64,000 bases of DNA from Paracrocinitomix sp040880585 (GTDB lineage: Bacteria; Bacteroidota; Bacteroidia; Flavobacteriales_D; Crocinitomicaceae): positions 62,001-126,000 of the forward strand of contig JBBDID010000009.1 of NCBI GenBank assembly GCA_040880585.1, in the 5' to 3' direction. Of the stretch, positions 50,797 to 59,500 are shown piece by piece. The notes below the pieces were generated by a model. It was not told where the DNA came from. It saw nothing but the letters and a program-made list of their open reading frames with translations, and did no database searches. Position numbers and translations under genes: made by a program. Numbering within the stretch: the stretch's first letter is position 1; each line of letters begins with the position of its first letter.

Positions 50797-51315
50797 CCTG
50801 ACTTCCGTATTTTAACACCCTGTAATAACGGATCAGGCTATTTTTAAGGGGAATAAAGGTTGGTTTATGCGTTGTAGTTTCCGTGTAGCAACTGATTTTA
50901 TAACTTGATTCTTTTTTTTTACTTACTTTTTTCGCTTGCACTTCGACTCCGCTCAGTGCACAACACAAAAAAGTAACAAAAAAACTCAAGCGCTAGCGTT
51001 CGTTTTCTAATTTGATCATCCTCAAAATCTAAATCATGTAATTATCCTCCCTACCGGTCGGACGAACATGATTCTTAACGATTTTTGCGGTGTCAAATTA
51101 CGAAAGCCTCACTAATGCGCAACTTACTTTCTTACTTATTAATCAAAATCACTTGTTCAGCGTTTTTTTGAATACTGTAAGACCGTCGATTTTACTCCCC
51201 GTAAAAACTAAGATAACAACACATTTTAACACCCTAAACACAATATTAAAACTAGTTTAATCGAAGATTTACAGGAAGTTATGAAAATGAAGAAAAAAAT
51301 AGTGCGGAAGTCAGG
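50797..51315. mobile_element. 519-bp insert with 12-nt inverted repeats at its junctions
   Basis: The DNA between the two 219-bp repeats begins TCCTGACTTCCG (50796-50807) and ends CGGAAGTCAGGA (51305-51316), a perfect inverted repeat that overlaps each duplication edge by one base. A 13-nt direct repeat ATTTTAACACCCT lies near each end (50809-50821 and 51223-51235). There is no credible gene and no transposase. It may be a small non-autonomous element; an assembly chimera cannot be excluded. The CACTTCGACTCCGCTCAGTG palindrome-like block at 50940-50959 is probably an ordinary dispersed repeat. Confidence 0.45.
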
Positions 51316-51475
51316 AGGATATCTGCTGCAATTATTTACCAAACCTGTGGTGGACAGACCTACTATGTTCTTTGAAATCATACAACGAAAAGGGGCGCAA
51401 TCTTTTGGAAAAGGAAATTTCAAAGCCCTTTTTGAAGCCATTGAAAGAGAACAGGGAAGTAGAGGAACCTTGTAA
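51281..51475 (+). pseudogene. Duplicate 3' fragment of hpd with a new start
   Basis: An ATG preceded by AGGAAG opens a 64-codon frame: 11 new basic residues (MKMKKKIVRKS) fused to the last 53 residues of HPPD, in frame. It contains the final iron ligand region but lacks both earlier ligands, so it cannot be an active dioxygenase. It is a product of the 219-bp duplication. Confidence 0.8.
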
Positions 51476-51534
51476 GCTTCACTTTATCTTTAATAAAAAA
51501 GCGGGTGGACTCATTGAGAATCCACCCGCTTTTT
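51316..51534 (+). repeat. 219-bp direct repeat, copy 2
   Basis: Identical to 50578-50796. Beyond its end the two flanks diverge at once. Confidence 0.97.
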
Positions 51535-51535
51535 T
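51495..51535. terminator. Terminator copy 2, shared with the YceI gene
   Basis: The same hairpin as at 50757-50796, now with six T. The YceI-family gene on the minus strand stops 17 nt away, so the structure can serve it from the other side. Confidence 0.85.
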
Positions 51536-51551
51536 ATTTATCAACTGTTAA

Positions 51552-52169
51552 TTACTTGGCTACAATTGTTGCAGTAAATCCGATAAGTGGATCATGCCAC
51601 TCTTTTTCCGGTGCTTCACTTCTTTCTTGTTGGAAGAAAGGTAAGTCTACCATATTCACTTTAAAATCATCCGCTTCAACAGATCCTTCTTTCACAGTTA
51701 CCGGTGCTTCAACAGGAAGCTCTACGCCTGCAACATTAACTGTTCCGTAAATAACTCCGTCTTCATGACGATCAAAGTTAAAAGATGCAGATGCATATTG
51801 ATTTACATCAAAGAAATCAGGAGACATTAAGTGTCCCTGTAGTTTATCACCCCCCATTTCATCTGTAACAGTAATGGTATTCATATTTACCGTTAAAGAA
51901 GCTGCTGTTACTTTTTCTCCTTCTGCCGTATATGAACCATCCAATAGCTTTACATAACCGTAATGGCCTTTTTCACCATCCGATACATTATACCAGTTAA
52001 TTACTGATGCTGCAGTATCCACTTCATAAGTAGTCGCTTCGACTACATCTTCAATTGCTGTTGAGTCAGTAACATCTGTGTCTTCTGTTGTCTCTTCTGA
52101 TCCTCCACAAGATACTGTCCCCAAAAGTAAAGTAACAATGCTTGCCCCTAAAAATAATTTCCTTTTCAT
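51552..52169 (-). CDS. YceI-domain lipoprotein
   Basis: A 205-residue lipoprotein: signal peptide MKRKLFLGASIVTLLLGTVS with the acylated Cys at 21, an acidic linker rich in T, D and E, and then a YceI-like lipocalin barrel (about 48-205). Characteristic segments are YEVDTAASVINWYNVSDGEKGHYGYVKL, GSYTAEGEKVTAASLTVNMNTI, GHLMSPDFFDVNQYASASFNF and the closing DPLIGFTATIVAK. YceI proteins bind polyisoprenoid or other hydrophobic ligands. It is monocistronic and convergent with the duplicated hpd end. Confidence 0.92.
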   Translation of the reverse strand: MKRKLFLGASIVTLLLGTVSCGGSEETTEDTDVTDSTAIEDVVEATTYEVDTAASVINWYNVSDGEKGHYGYVKLLDGSYTAEGEKVTAASLTVNMNTITVTDEMGGDKLQGHLMSPDFFDVNQYASASFNFDRHEDGVIYGTVNVAGVELPVEAPVTVKEGSVEADDFKVNMVDLPFFQQERSEAPEKEWHDPLIGFTATIVAK

Positions 52170-52270
52170 TTTAATTTTGTTTTTTTATTTAAAATTTAGT
52201 ACAAATGTAAAAAATCCCTAAAATCTGCATATATGTTTAAACAAATATTTTTCTGCAGCATTTTTATTTC

Positions 52271-52278
52271 TACTTTTA
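52271..52278 (+). promoter_or_regulatory. -7-like element just before ftsX
   Basis: TACTTTTA differs from TAnnTTTG only in the last base and ends 4 nt before the GTG start at 52283. The operon mRNA may be leaderless. Confidence 0.4.
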
Positions 52279-52282
52279 GCCC

Positions 52283-53164
52283 GTGTCAAGAAACAAACAA
52301 AATCGAAGAGGGGTTCAGACGGCCTATATCGCTACAATTGTAGGTATTGTGTTGGTTTTATTTTTTGTAGGGCTGGTTTCCTGGTTTGGTTTGGGCATCA
52401 ATCATTTAAAAAATTCAAAAATTGAAAGTTACGAGATTGACTTGTTTTTTGATGAATCGGTAAATGATTTGGAACTCGGCTTAATTGAAAAAGAAATTGC
52501 CAATAAGGAGTATACTTCTGGTGCATATTACAGATCTGCGGATGAAGCCTGGAAGCTCTACACAGAAGAAATTGACCCGGATGCCGACCTCAGTATTATA
52601 GATGGCGAAAACCCTTTGAAGCAACACGTTATTATGACGTTAAAAAAAGAGTATTTCACCTTGGATAAAGTCCGGGAAATCGAAAAAGAACTTCTATCTG
52701 AGTATGATGGTCAATTAACAGAGGTCAGTTACCGGGAAGAAGTTTTTGAGGATTTCAGCACCAATCTGGAAAAAGGAATTTATTTTGTCCTCTTAATTGC
52801 GCTTATGTTGCTGTTCGTTGCTATTGCTATGATTAACAACACCATTCGCCTGGCTCTATTTTCAAAACGATTTTTGATTAAAACCATGCAGTTGGTAGGA
52901 GCTACTCCGCGTTTTATCAGAAGGCCTTTTTTATGGAGTGCCGTAGGACAGGGAGTTTTGTCGGGGCTTATTGCAGGCTGCATGGTACTGGGATTGATTA
53001 TCGTACTGGAGCGCTCATATCCGGTTTTTTTAGAAATGACAGATATGCTACTTTTTTATATGGTGCTGGCGGGAATTGTGCTTTTTGGCGTACTGATTAC
53101 CGTTGTTTCTACATATTTGGCATTACGAAAATATTTACGATTAAGCCTGGATAGCTTATATTAA
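52283..53164 (+). CDS. ftsX: Cell-division permease-like protein FtsX
   Basis: A 293-residue protein starting at GTG 52283. The FtsX layout is complete: a short cytoplasmic N-terminus rich in basic residues (MSRNKQNRRGVQ), TM1, a periplasmic domain of about 120 residues, then TM2-4 with LFSKRFLIKTMQLVGATPRFIRRPF between them, the conserved MacB/FtsX cytoplasmic loop. With FtsE it controls peptidoglycan hydrolases at the septum. ftsE is not in the window. It heads the ftsX-DUF3098-uppP-truB cluster conserved in Bacteroidota. Confidence 0.93.
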   Translation: MSRNKQNRRGVQTAYIATIVGIVLVLFFVGLVSWFGLGINHLKNSKIESYEIDLFFDESVNDLELGLIEKEIANKEYTSGAYYRSADEAWKLYTEEIDPDADLSIIDGENPLKQHVIMTLKKEYFTLDKVREIEKELLSEYDGQLTEVSYREEVFEDFSTNLEKGIYFVLLIALMLLFVAIAMINNTIRLALFSKRFLIKTMQLVGATPRFIRRPFLWSAVGQGVLSGLIAGCMVLGLIIVLERSYPVFLEMTDMLLFYMVLAGIVLFGVLITVVSTYLALRKYLRLSLDSLY

Positions 53165-53177
53165 TTAACTTTGAACT

Positions 53178-53411
53178 ATGAATTCAGATAAAAATTTCGT
53201 TTTCGGTAAACAAAACAAACTCATTATAATCACAGGAGTGGTGCTCACTTTCATTGGTTTTTTACTGATGATGGGCGGCGGGTCTGAAGACCCAAACGTG
53301 TTTAATGAAAAAGAACTTTTCAGTTTTAGAAGAATTACACTCGCTCCCATTTTAGTGATGCTCGGATACGGAGTAGTGATTTACGGAATCATGAAAAAAA
53401 GAAAAGTCTAA
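53178..53411 (+). CDS. DUF3098 small membrane protein
   Basis: A 77-residue protein with two transmembrane segments (LIIITGVVLTFIGFLLMMGGG and LAPILVMLGYGVVIYGIM) joined by a loop SEDPNVFNEKELFSFRRIT, which is the DUF3098 signature. The family is nearly confined to Bacteroidota and sits between ftsX and uppP, as here. It starts 13 nt after the ftsX stop. Function is unknown; a role beside FtsX or UppP in envelope growth is inferred from position. Confidence 0.9.
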   Translation: MNSDKNFVFGKQNKLIIITGVVLTFIGFLLMMGGGSEDPNVFNEKELFSFRRITLAPILVMLGYGVVIYGIMKKRKV

Positions 53412-53420
53412 TTCCTTTCC

Positions 53421-54218
53421 ATGTCAATTGTAGAGGCAATTATTCTGGGTATTGTTCAGGGACTCACTGAGTTTTTACCGGTTAGTAGTAGTGGTCACAT
53501 TGTACTGGCTAATTCTGTTTTGCAAACCGATTTGGATCCCTCTCAAAATCTTTTAATGACTGTGGTGCTTCACTTTGCTACTGCTTTAAGTACGCTTGTT
53601 GTATTCAGAAAAGAAATTATCGAGATTTTTAAGGGCATTTTTCAATTTAAGTGGAATGATTCGGCAAAATTTTCTGTCAAAATTATTCTTTCTATGATTC
53701 CGGCAGCTTTGGTGGGGGTGTTTTTTAAAGATCAGATTGAATCTTTTTTTAGTGGAAATGTTCTACTGGTAGGATTCATGTTATTGGTAACCGGTGTTTT
53801 ACTTTTTCTGGCAGATAAGGCAAAGAATACACTGAAACAAATCAGCTTTTCAAATTCCCTGATTATTGGGGTGTCTCAAGCTATCGCTATTTTGCCGGGT
53901 ATCTCCCGATCCGGGGCAACCATTGCCTCTTCTGTTCTTTTAGGCGTAGATCGCGATAAATCAGCTCGCTTTTCTTTTTTAATGGTGGTGCCCCTCATTT
54001 TTGGCGCCATGGCCAAAGATCTGATGGATGATGAATTTTCAGTTTCTTCGGCAGATGCGATTCCGCTTATCATTGGATTTATTTGCGCATTTTTAACGGG
54101 TCTTTTCGCCTGTTCATGGATGATCCGATTGGTGAGAAAGGCACAACTCAAGTATTTTTCATTTTACTGTTTTCTGGTCGGTACCATTGCCCTTTGTTTC
54201 TCATTGATCAATGGGTGA
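53421..54218 (+). CDS. uppP: Undecaprenyl-diphosphatase
   Basis: A 265-residue membrane enzyme that recycles undecaprenyl diphosphate to the monophosphate carrier for cell-wall synthesis. The family motifs EFLPVSSSGHIVL (in VQGLTEFLPVSSSGH) and AIAILPGISRSGATIASS are present, with about eight transmembrane helices. The start is 9 nt after the DUF3098 stop. Its 3' end overlaps truB by 8 nt, consistent with translational coupling. Confidence 0.96.
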   Translation: MSIVEAIILGIVQGLTEFLPVSSSGHIVLANSVLQTDLDPSQNLLMTVVLHFATALSTLVVFRKEIIEIFKGIFQFKWNDSAKFSVKIILSMIPAALVGVFFKDQIESFFSGNVLLVGFMLLVTGVLLFLADKAKNTLKQISFSNSLIIGVSQAIAILPGISRSGATIASSVLLGVDRDKSARFSFLMVVPLIFGAMAKDLMDDEFSVSSADAIPLIIGFICAFLTGLFACSWMIRLVRKAQLKYFSFYCFLVGTIALCFSLING

Positions 54219-54939
54219 TTCCAAAAAACAATACGACTTCAAGGGTGGGGAAGTTTTACTCGTAAACAAGCCCTTACACTGGACGTCTTTTGATGTGGTG
54301 AATAAATTACGCTACCACATCAAACAGCGTTTGGATATTAAAAAGATAAAAGTAGGTCATGCGGGTACTTTAGACCCTTTGGCAGATGGTTTGCTCATCA
54401 TTTGCACCGGAAAAAAAACAAAATCTATTGAATCCTTCATGGGGCTTGAAAAAACCTATTCAGGCACTATCAAGCTCGGTGCTACTACCCCTTCTTATGA
54501 CCTGGAAACAGAGATAGATGCTGAATACCCAACGGATCACATTACCGAAACAACTATTCAAAAGGCAGCCAAAGAAATGATCGGCGAGCAAGACCAGCAT
54601 CCACCTATATTTTCTGCAAAAAAAGTGCAGGGGAAAAAAGCTTATGATTTGGCGAGAGAGGGAAAAGATGTGCAATTATCCCCCAAATTGATTGAAATAT
54701 CAGATTTTCAAATCACTGCCATCCGTGGTTTAGAAGTTGATTTTTTAATTCGTTGCTCAAAGGGGACATACATCCGTTCCATTGCTCATGATTTGGGGAA
54801 AAATCTTGACACAGGTGGACATTTAATCGCACTGAGAAGAGAAAAAATTGGGGATTACACCCTTGAAAATGCATTAGAAGTGGAAGAGTGGATGAACATT
54901 ATACAATCGGCAGACCTATATATTTCTCCAACGAATTAA
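54211..54939 (+). CDS. truB: tRNA pseudouridine(55) synthase
   Basis: A 242-residue enzyme that isomerises U55 in the tRNA T-loop. The catalytic Asp is in KVGHAGTLDPLADGLL; KTYSGTIKLGATTPSYDLE and CSKGTYIRSIAHDLG follow in the usual order. The N-terminus reads PLHWTSFDVVNKLR, typical of TruB. The length suits the form without a C-terminal PUA domain found in Bacteroidota. It overlaps uppP and closes the cluster. Confidence 0.96.
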   Translation: MGDSKKQYDFKGGEVLLVNKPLHWTSFDVVNKLRYHIKQRLDIKKIKVGHAGTLDPLADGLLIICTGKKTKSIESFMGLEKTYSGTIKLGATTPSYDLETEIDAEYPTDHITETTIQKAAKEMIGEQDQHPPIFSAKKVQGKKAYDLAREGKDVQLSPKLIEISDFQITAIRGLEVDFLIRCSKGTYIRSIAHDLGKNLDTGGHLIALRREKIGDYTLENALEVEEWMNIIQSADLYISPTN

Positions 54940-54972
54940 GTTGTTCAAAGCACATTAAGTCAATAGGAGGGT

Positions 54973-54980
54973 TATCTTTG
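54973..54980 (+). promoter_or_regulatory. -7 element 5 nt before an ATG
   Basis: TATCTTTG fits TAnnTTTG exactly and ends at 54980, while the polyprenyl synthase ATG begins at 54986. The transcript should start at or next to the initiation codon. Confidence 0.55.
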
Positions 54981-54985
54981 TACAA

Positions 54986-55963
54986 ATGGTTACTGTCAAA
55001 GACATAAAAGCCAACGTTAAAGAAGAGATGCAAATCTTTGAAGAAAAGTTCAAAGATTCCATGAAATCTGACGTAGCACTTCTTGATAAAATCACACATT
55101 ACATTATCAAGCGAAAGGGGAAACAAATGCGTCCCATGTTTGTTTTTCTAACCGCCAAAACACTGCACGGAAAAGTAGAGGATTCTACCTATACGGCCGC
55201 TTCATTGATTGAACTTTTGCACACCGCTACCCTTGTTCATGATGATGTAGTAGATGACGCCAACGAAAGACGTGGTTTTTTCTCGGTCAATGCCCTTTGG
55301 AAAAATAAAATTGCCGTTTTAGTAGGAGATTATCTGCTTTCAAGAGGATTGATGATGTCTGTGGATAACCAAGAATTTCAACTATTACAAATTGTGTCTG
55401 AAGCTGTGCGTGAAATGAGTGAAGGTGAATTGCTACAAATAGAAAAAGCACGTAAACTGGACATTACCGAAGAAATTTATTTTGAGATCATTCAACAAAA
55501 GACAGCATCTCTGATTGCTTCTTGTTGTGCTGCAGGAGCAGCTTCGGTTTCAAAAGATCCGGAAGTTGTTGAGAAAATGAAAAAATTTGGACAACTGGTA
55601 GGATTAGCTTTTCAGATCAAAGATGATATTTTTGATTATGGAGATGGGGAAAAAATCGGGAAACCTACCGGAAATGACATACGGGAACGAAAAATGACGC
55701 TTCCCCTCATTTATACACTCAACAACAGTTCTAAATCAGACCGTAAAAGATTGATCAATATCATTAAAAATCACAATGAACAACCCAAATACATCCGTGA
55801 AGCGATCAAAAAAGTTGTTGAATCGGGAGGTGTAAAATATGCTTATAACCGCATGATGGTGTTAAAAGATGAAGCGCTGGAACTCATTGCAGATATCCCG
55901 GATAATGAAGCAAAAAAAGCATTAATAGGATTAGTAGAATATACCGTAAATAGAGAAAAATGA
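54986..55963 (+). CDS. trans-polyprenyl diphosphate synthase
   Basis: A 325-residue all-helical prenyltransferase. The first aspartate-rich motif is LVHDDVVDDANERRG and the second is FQIKDDIFDYGD; KGKQMRPMFVFL and IGKPTGNDIRERKMTLPLIY are also present. Two small or uncharged residues before the first motif suggest a long-chain product (octaprenyl or similar) used for menaquinone side chains. It is cytoplasmic. It overlaps the MORN lipoprotein gene by four bases (ATGA). The -7 box lies only five bases upstream of the ATG. Confidence 0.93.
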   Translation: MVTVKDIKANVKEEMQIFEEKFKDSMKSDVALLDKITHYIIKRKGKQMRPMFVFLTAKTLHGKVEDSTYTAASLIELLHTATLVHDDVVDDANERRGFFSVNALWKNKIAVLVGDYLLSRGLMMSVDNQEFQLLQIVSEAVREMSEGELLQIEKARKLDITEEIYFEIIQQKTASLIASCCAAGAASVSKDPEVVEKMKKFGQLVGLAFQIKDDIFDYGDGEKIGKPTGNDIRERKMTLPLIYTLNNSSKSDRKRLINIIKNHNEQPKYIREAIKKVVESGGVKYAYNRMMVLKDEALELIADIPDNEAKKALIGLVEYTVNREK

Positions 55964-56397
55964 TGAAGATTAAACTGTATTTTTTGATGATTTGTATCAC
56001 TTTACTGGGCGCCTGTTCAAATAATAGTAAAACACCTACCACACCCAATATTTCGGAAGATAGTTTGAATTATACAACAGATGCCCCTAAAACAATCGAT
56101 AATACTCCCGTAGAAAATCCTGCAGAGCACATTGAATACCACCCCAATGGCCAGGTAAAAATTAAGGGGAGGATGAATAAAGCAGGTGAGCGCCACGGTC
56201 TTTGGGTTTCTTATTACGACAATGGCACCAAATGGAGTGAGTCGTATTACGTTGATGGCGAACGGGATGGACATTCCCTGACTTTTTATCCCAATGGCAG
56301 AGTTCGCTACATTGGTGAATATAAAAATGACATCAAAGTTGGAAATTGGAAATTCTATGATGAAGAAGGCAATCTCACCAAAGAAGAAAACTTCTAA
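55960..56397 (+). CDS. MORN-repeat lipoprotein
   Basis: A 145-residue lipoprotein. The signal peptide ends LLGAC with the acylated Cys at 19, followed by a Thr/Pro/Asn linker. Three MORN-like repeats follow (IEYHPNGQVKIKGRMNKAGE, VSYYDNGTKWSESYYVDGE, LTFYPNGRVRYIGEYKND), closing with GNWKFYDEEGNLTKEENF. It resembles the larger secreted MORN protein at 46128. It is translationally coupled to the polyprenyl synthase (ATGA overlap), but there is no obvious functional link. Confidence 0.88.
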   Translation: MMKIKLYFLMICITLLGACSNNSKTPTTPNISEDSLNYTTDAPKTIDNTPVENPAEHIEYHPNGQVKIKGRMNKAGERHGLWVSYYDNGTKWSESYYVDGERDGHSLTFYPNGRVRYIGEYKNDIKVGNWKFYDEEGNLTKEENF

Positions 56398-56579
56398 TAT
56401 TCAGCAACTCTACCCCCTTTTTTTTCGTCTACTCGATACCGAACAATAACTCAAAACTACCGTATATACATTTTAGTGTATTAAATGGTTGACCATTAGT
56501 AAATTTAGGGTATCTTGTAAGGTATGATTTTTGTGGATGGTAAAGAAGCACACCTTCCACCAACCAGTTGGATAAAAAA

Positions 56580-59500
56580 ATGCAGAAAATAATTGTTTTC
56601 ATCATTGCGATTTTGGCGCTTGAGCTTTCCGTTTTTGCTCAGGATGAAATTTGGATGCATCCCAATAGAGGTCAATGGCATGAAAACATTGAGTATAAGG
56701 TCAAAATCCCCGGTGGTGAAATGTATCTTGAAAAAAATGGTTTCACTTATGATTTGAATAATCTCGGTGATCTTTACGATAAAGCACATCACCACGACGG
56801 CCATGAAGACGGGAAGAAAGTTGAAGAAGAAAACATCAAAGGTCATGTTGTCAAAACTACTTTTGTCAATGCAAACCCTTTTCCAATTTTTGAAGAACTG
56901 GGAACTGCCGATTTTTACGAAAACTACCTGATTGGTTCCGATTCAACAAAATGGAAAAGCCAGATTTATCCTTGTTCAGAAGTAGATTATTTGGAATTAT
57001 ATGACGGAATTGACCTACAATTTTATGAATCCGGCGCAAATCTTAAATATGATATTCTTATTGACCCCGGAACAGATCCCTCCCTTTTTCGGGTAAGTTA
57101 TGCCGGGCAGGATAAAATCGAACTGAATGAAGCAGGTGAATTGGTCATTCATACATCTATGGGTACCATTACAGAAGGCACACCGATTGCGTATCAAAAC
57201 ATCAATAAAATCAAAAGAAAAATAGCTTGCACTTACGTTCTCAAAGGAAATGAAATGCATTTTGAATTTCCTGAAGGCTATGATCCTGCTTATGAATTAA
57301 TCATAGATCCCGATCTGTCATTCTCTACTTTTACCGGTGCAGCATCTGACAATTGGGGCATGACTGCATGTCCGGATAAAAATAAAAATCTAATTGCCGG
57401 AGGTATTGTTTTTGGTTCTAGTTACCCAACAACTTCTGGCGCCTATGACACATCATTTAATACTGGTGAGGTTGATGTAGTGCTTACAAAATTCAATTCA
57501 GATGGCTCAAATTTGATTTTCTCTACCTTTTTGGGAGGAAGTGCCAGCGAAACCCCTCACAGCTTAATTGTGAATAACAATAACGAACTCTATGTGTTGG
57601 GTGCTACAGCTTCACTTGACTTTCCAACATCTGCCAATCCTTATCAAGCTTCGCATGTCGGTGGTTCTTCTACTGTGGTAAATGGCATTTCATTCGTTAA
57701 CGGCACTGATATTTTTATTAGTAAACTATCTGCCACGGGAACCACACTTTTAGCAAGTACCTATTACGGCGGAACATCAACAGATGGTATATCAGACGCT
57801 TCAGGAACTATTGCATTTAATTACGGGGATCAATTAAGGGGAGAGGTCATGATTGACGAGCAATCCAATGTATACATCAGCTCCACCACTCAATCTTCAA
57901 ATATTCCTATACAAGGTGGTTCGCAAGCAGCACTTTCCGGCACCCAGGACGCAATTGTTGCAAAGTTTAATCCTAATTTATCCAACTTGCTGTGGAGTTC
58001 TTATTTGGGAGGCTCAGGTTTAGAATCGGGAAATTCCGTACAGTTAAGTTCTACCGGGGATATTGTTGTTGCGGGGGGAACTACCAGTTCCAACTTTCCC
58101 AACACAAGCGGACACCTGAACCCTACTTTTAGAGGGGGGACAACAGATGGTTTTGTGGTAAAATACCCTGCGCCTACTTACAATAACCCTATTGCTACTT
58201 ATGTGGGAACTAGTGATTACGACCAGGCATATTTTGTTCAGTTGGATCTGGACGATTACATCTATGTCTATGGTCAAACCCGGGGGGATTATACCATTAC
58301 CTCAGGCACATACAATAACCCAAGTAGCGGACAGTTTATTCATAAATTGTCTAATAATCTGAACACCACTGAATGGTCATCTACCTTTGGGGCGGGATCC
58401 GGAAACGAAGAATTATCTCCAACCGCTTTTTTAGTTTCAGACTGTTATGAAATTTACATTGCCGGATGGGGTGGGGTTACCAATTCATCTAACTCAAGTG
58501 CAATAAATAGTTCAAGTTTAGGTATGCCTGTCACCTCTGATGCATATCAATCCTCCACAAACGGTAGCAATTTTTATCTGGCGCTTTTTTCCAAAGACAT
58601 GGCTACCTTAAAATATGGGACCTTCATGGGCAGTCAAACCGGCTCTAACGATCATGTGGATGGAGGAACTTCGCGTTTCGATAAGGGGGGTGGTGTCTAT
58701 CACGCCGTATGTGCGGCTTGCGGAGGAAACACGAATGGGTTCCCCACTACTCCGGGAGTATATTCTCAAACCAATAATTCTGGCAACTGTAATATGGCTG
58801 CCTTTTTGTTTGAGCTTTCCAATATTGAAGCTACATTAAGCGCAGCATCTCCAACCGTTTGTATTCCGGATCCCGTTGATTTTATCAATGATTCACAAAA
58901 TGGCGACACTTATTTCTGGGATTTTGGAGATGGGAATACATCTACCGCTTTTGAACCCAGCCACAATTACCAAAATCCGGGCGATTATACAGTGATGCTG
59001 GTCGTTTCAGATGCTACCGGCTGCTTTTTACCAGACACAGCTTATATAGATGTTTCCATTCAGTTGTTTCAGGGACAAGCCGGTACCATGAGTGATACCA
59101 TTTGTCCGGGGACTTCGGTAGAATTATTTGCAACAGGTGGAGACTCCTACTCCTGGGGGCCGGCACACCTACTGGATGATCCCAGCAACTCAAATCCCAT
59201 TGCTACCATTTGGGAAGAAACCACTTTCATAGTTGATGTTCAAAGTATTTGTGGTAGTAGTCAGGTTGAAGTAACTGTCTTTGTTTTTGGTGCTAACGCC
59301 AATGCCAGTCCAGACACGGCAATTTGTGCAGGTGACAGTACTCAACTTTCTGTCGGTGGGGGAGTGAGCTATAACTGGACACCTCCTGAATCACTCAGTG
59401 ATGCAAATATTGGAAATCCTTATGCTTCACCGGCTCTGACTACTGATTATATTGTTGAAATTATTACTCCTGAAGGTTGTATTATTCATGATACCGTTGA

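Noticed and set aside
50741..50989. 82-codon minus-strand frame in the hpd insert (contains CALSGVEVQAKK)
   Set aside because: It spans the antisense of the terminator and a dispersed TTCGACTCCGCTCAGTG repeat; such frames recur as artefacts in Bacteroidota intergenic DNA.
50797..51315. Classical insertion sequence
   Set aside because: The insert is too small and encodes no transposase; only the inverted repeats support mobility, so it is listed as a candidate only.
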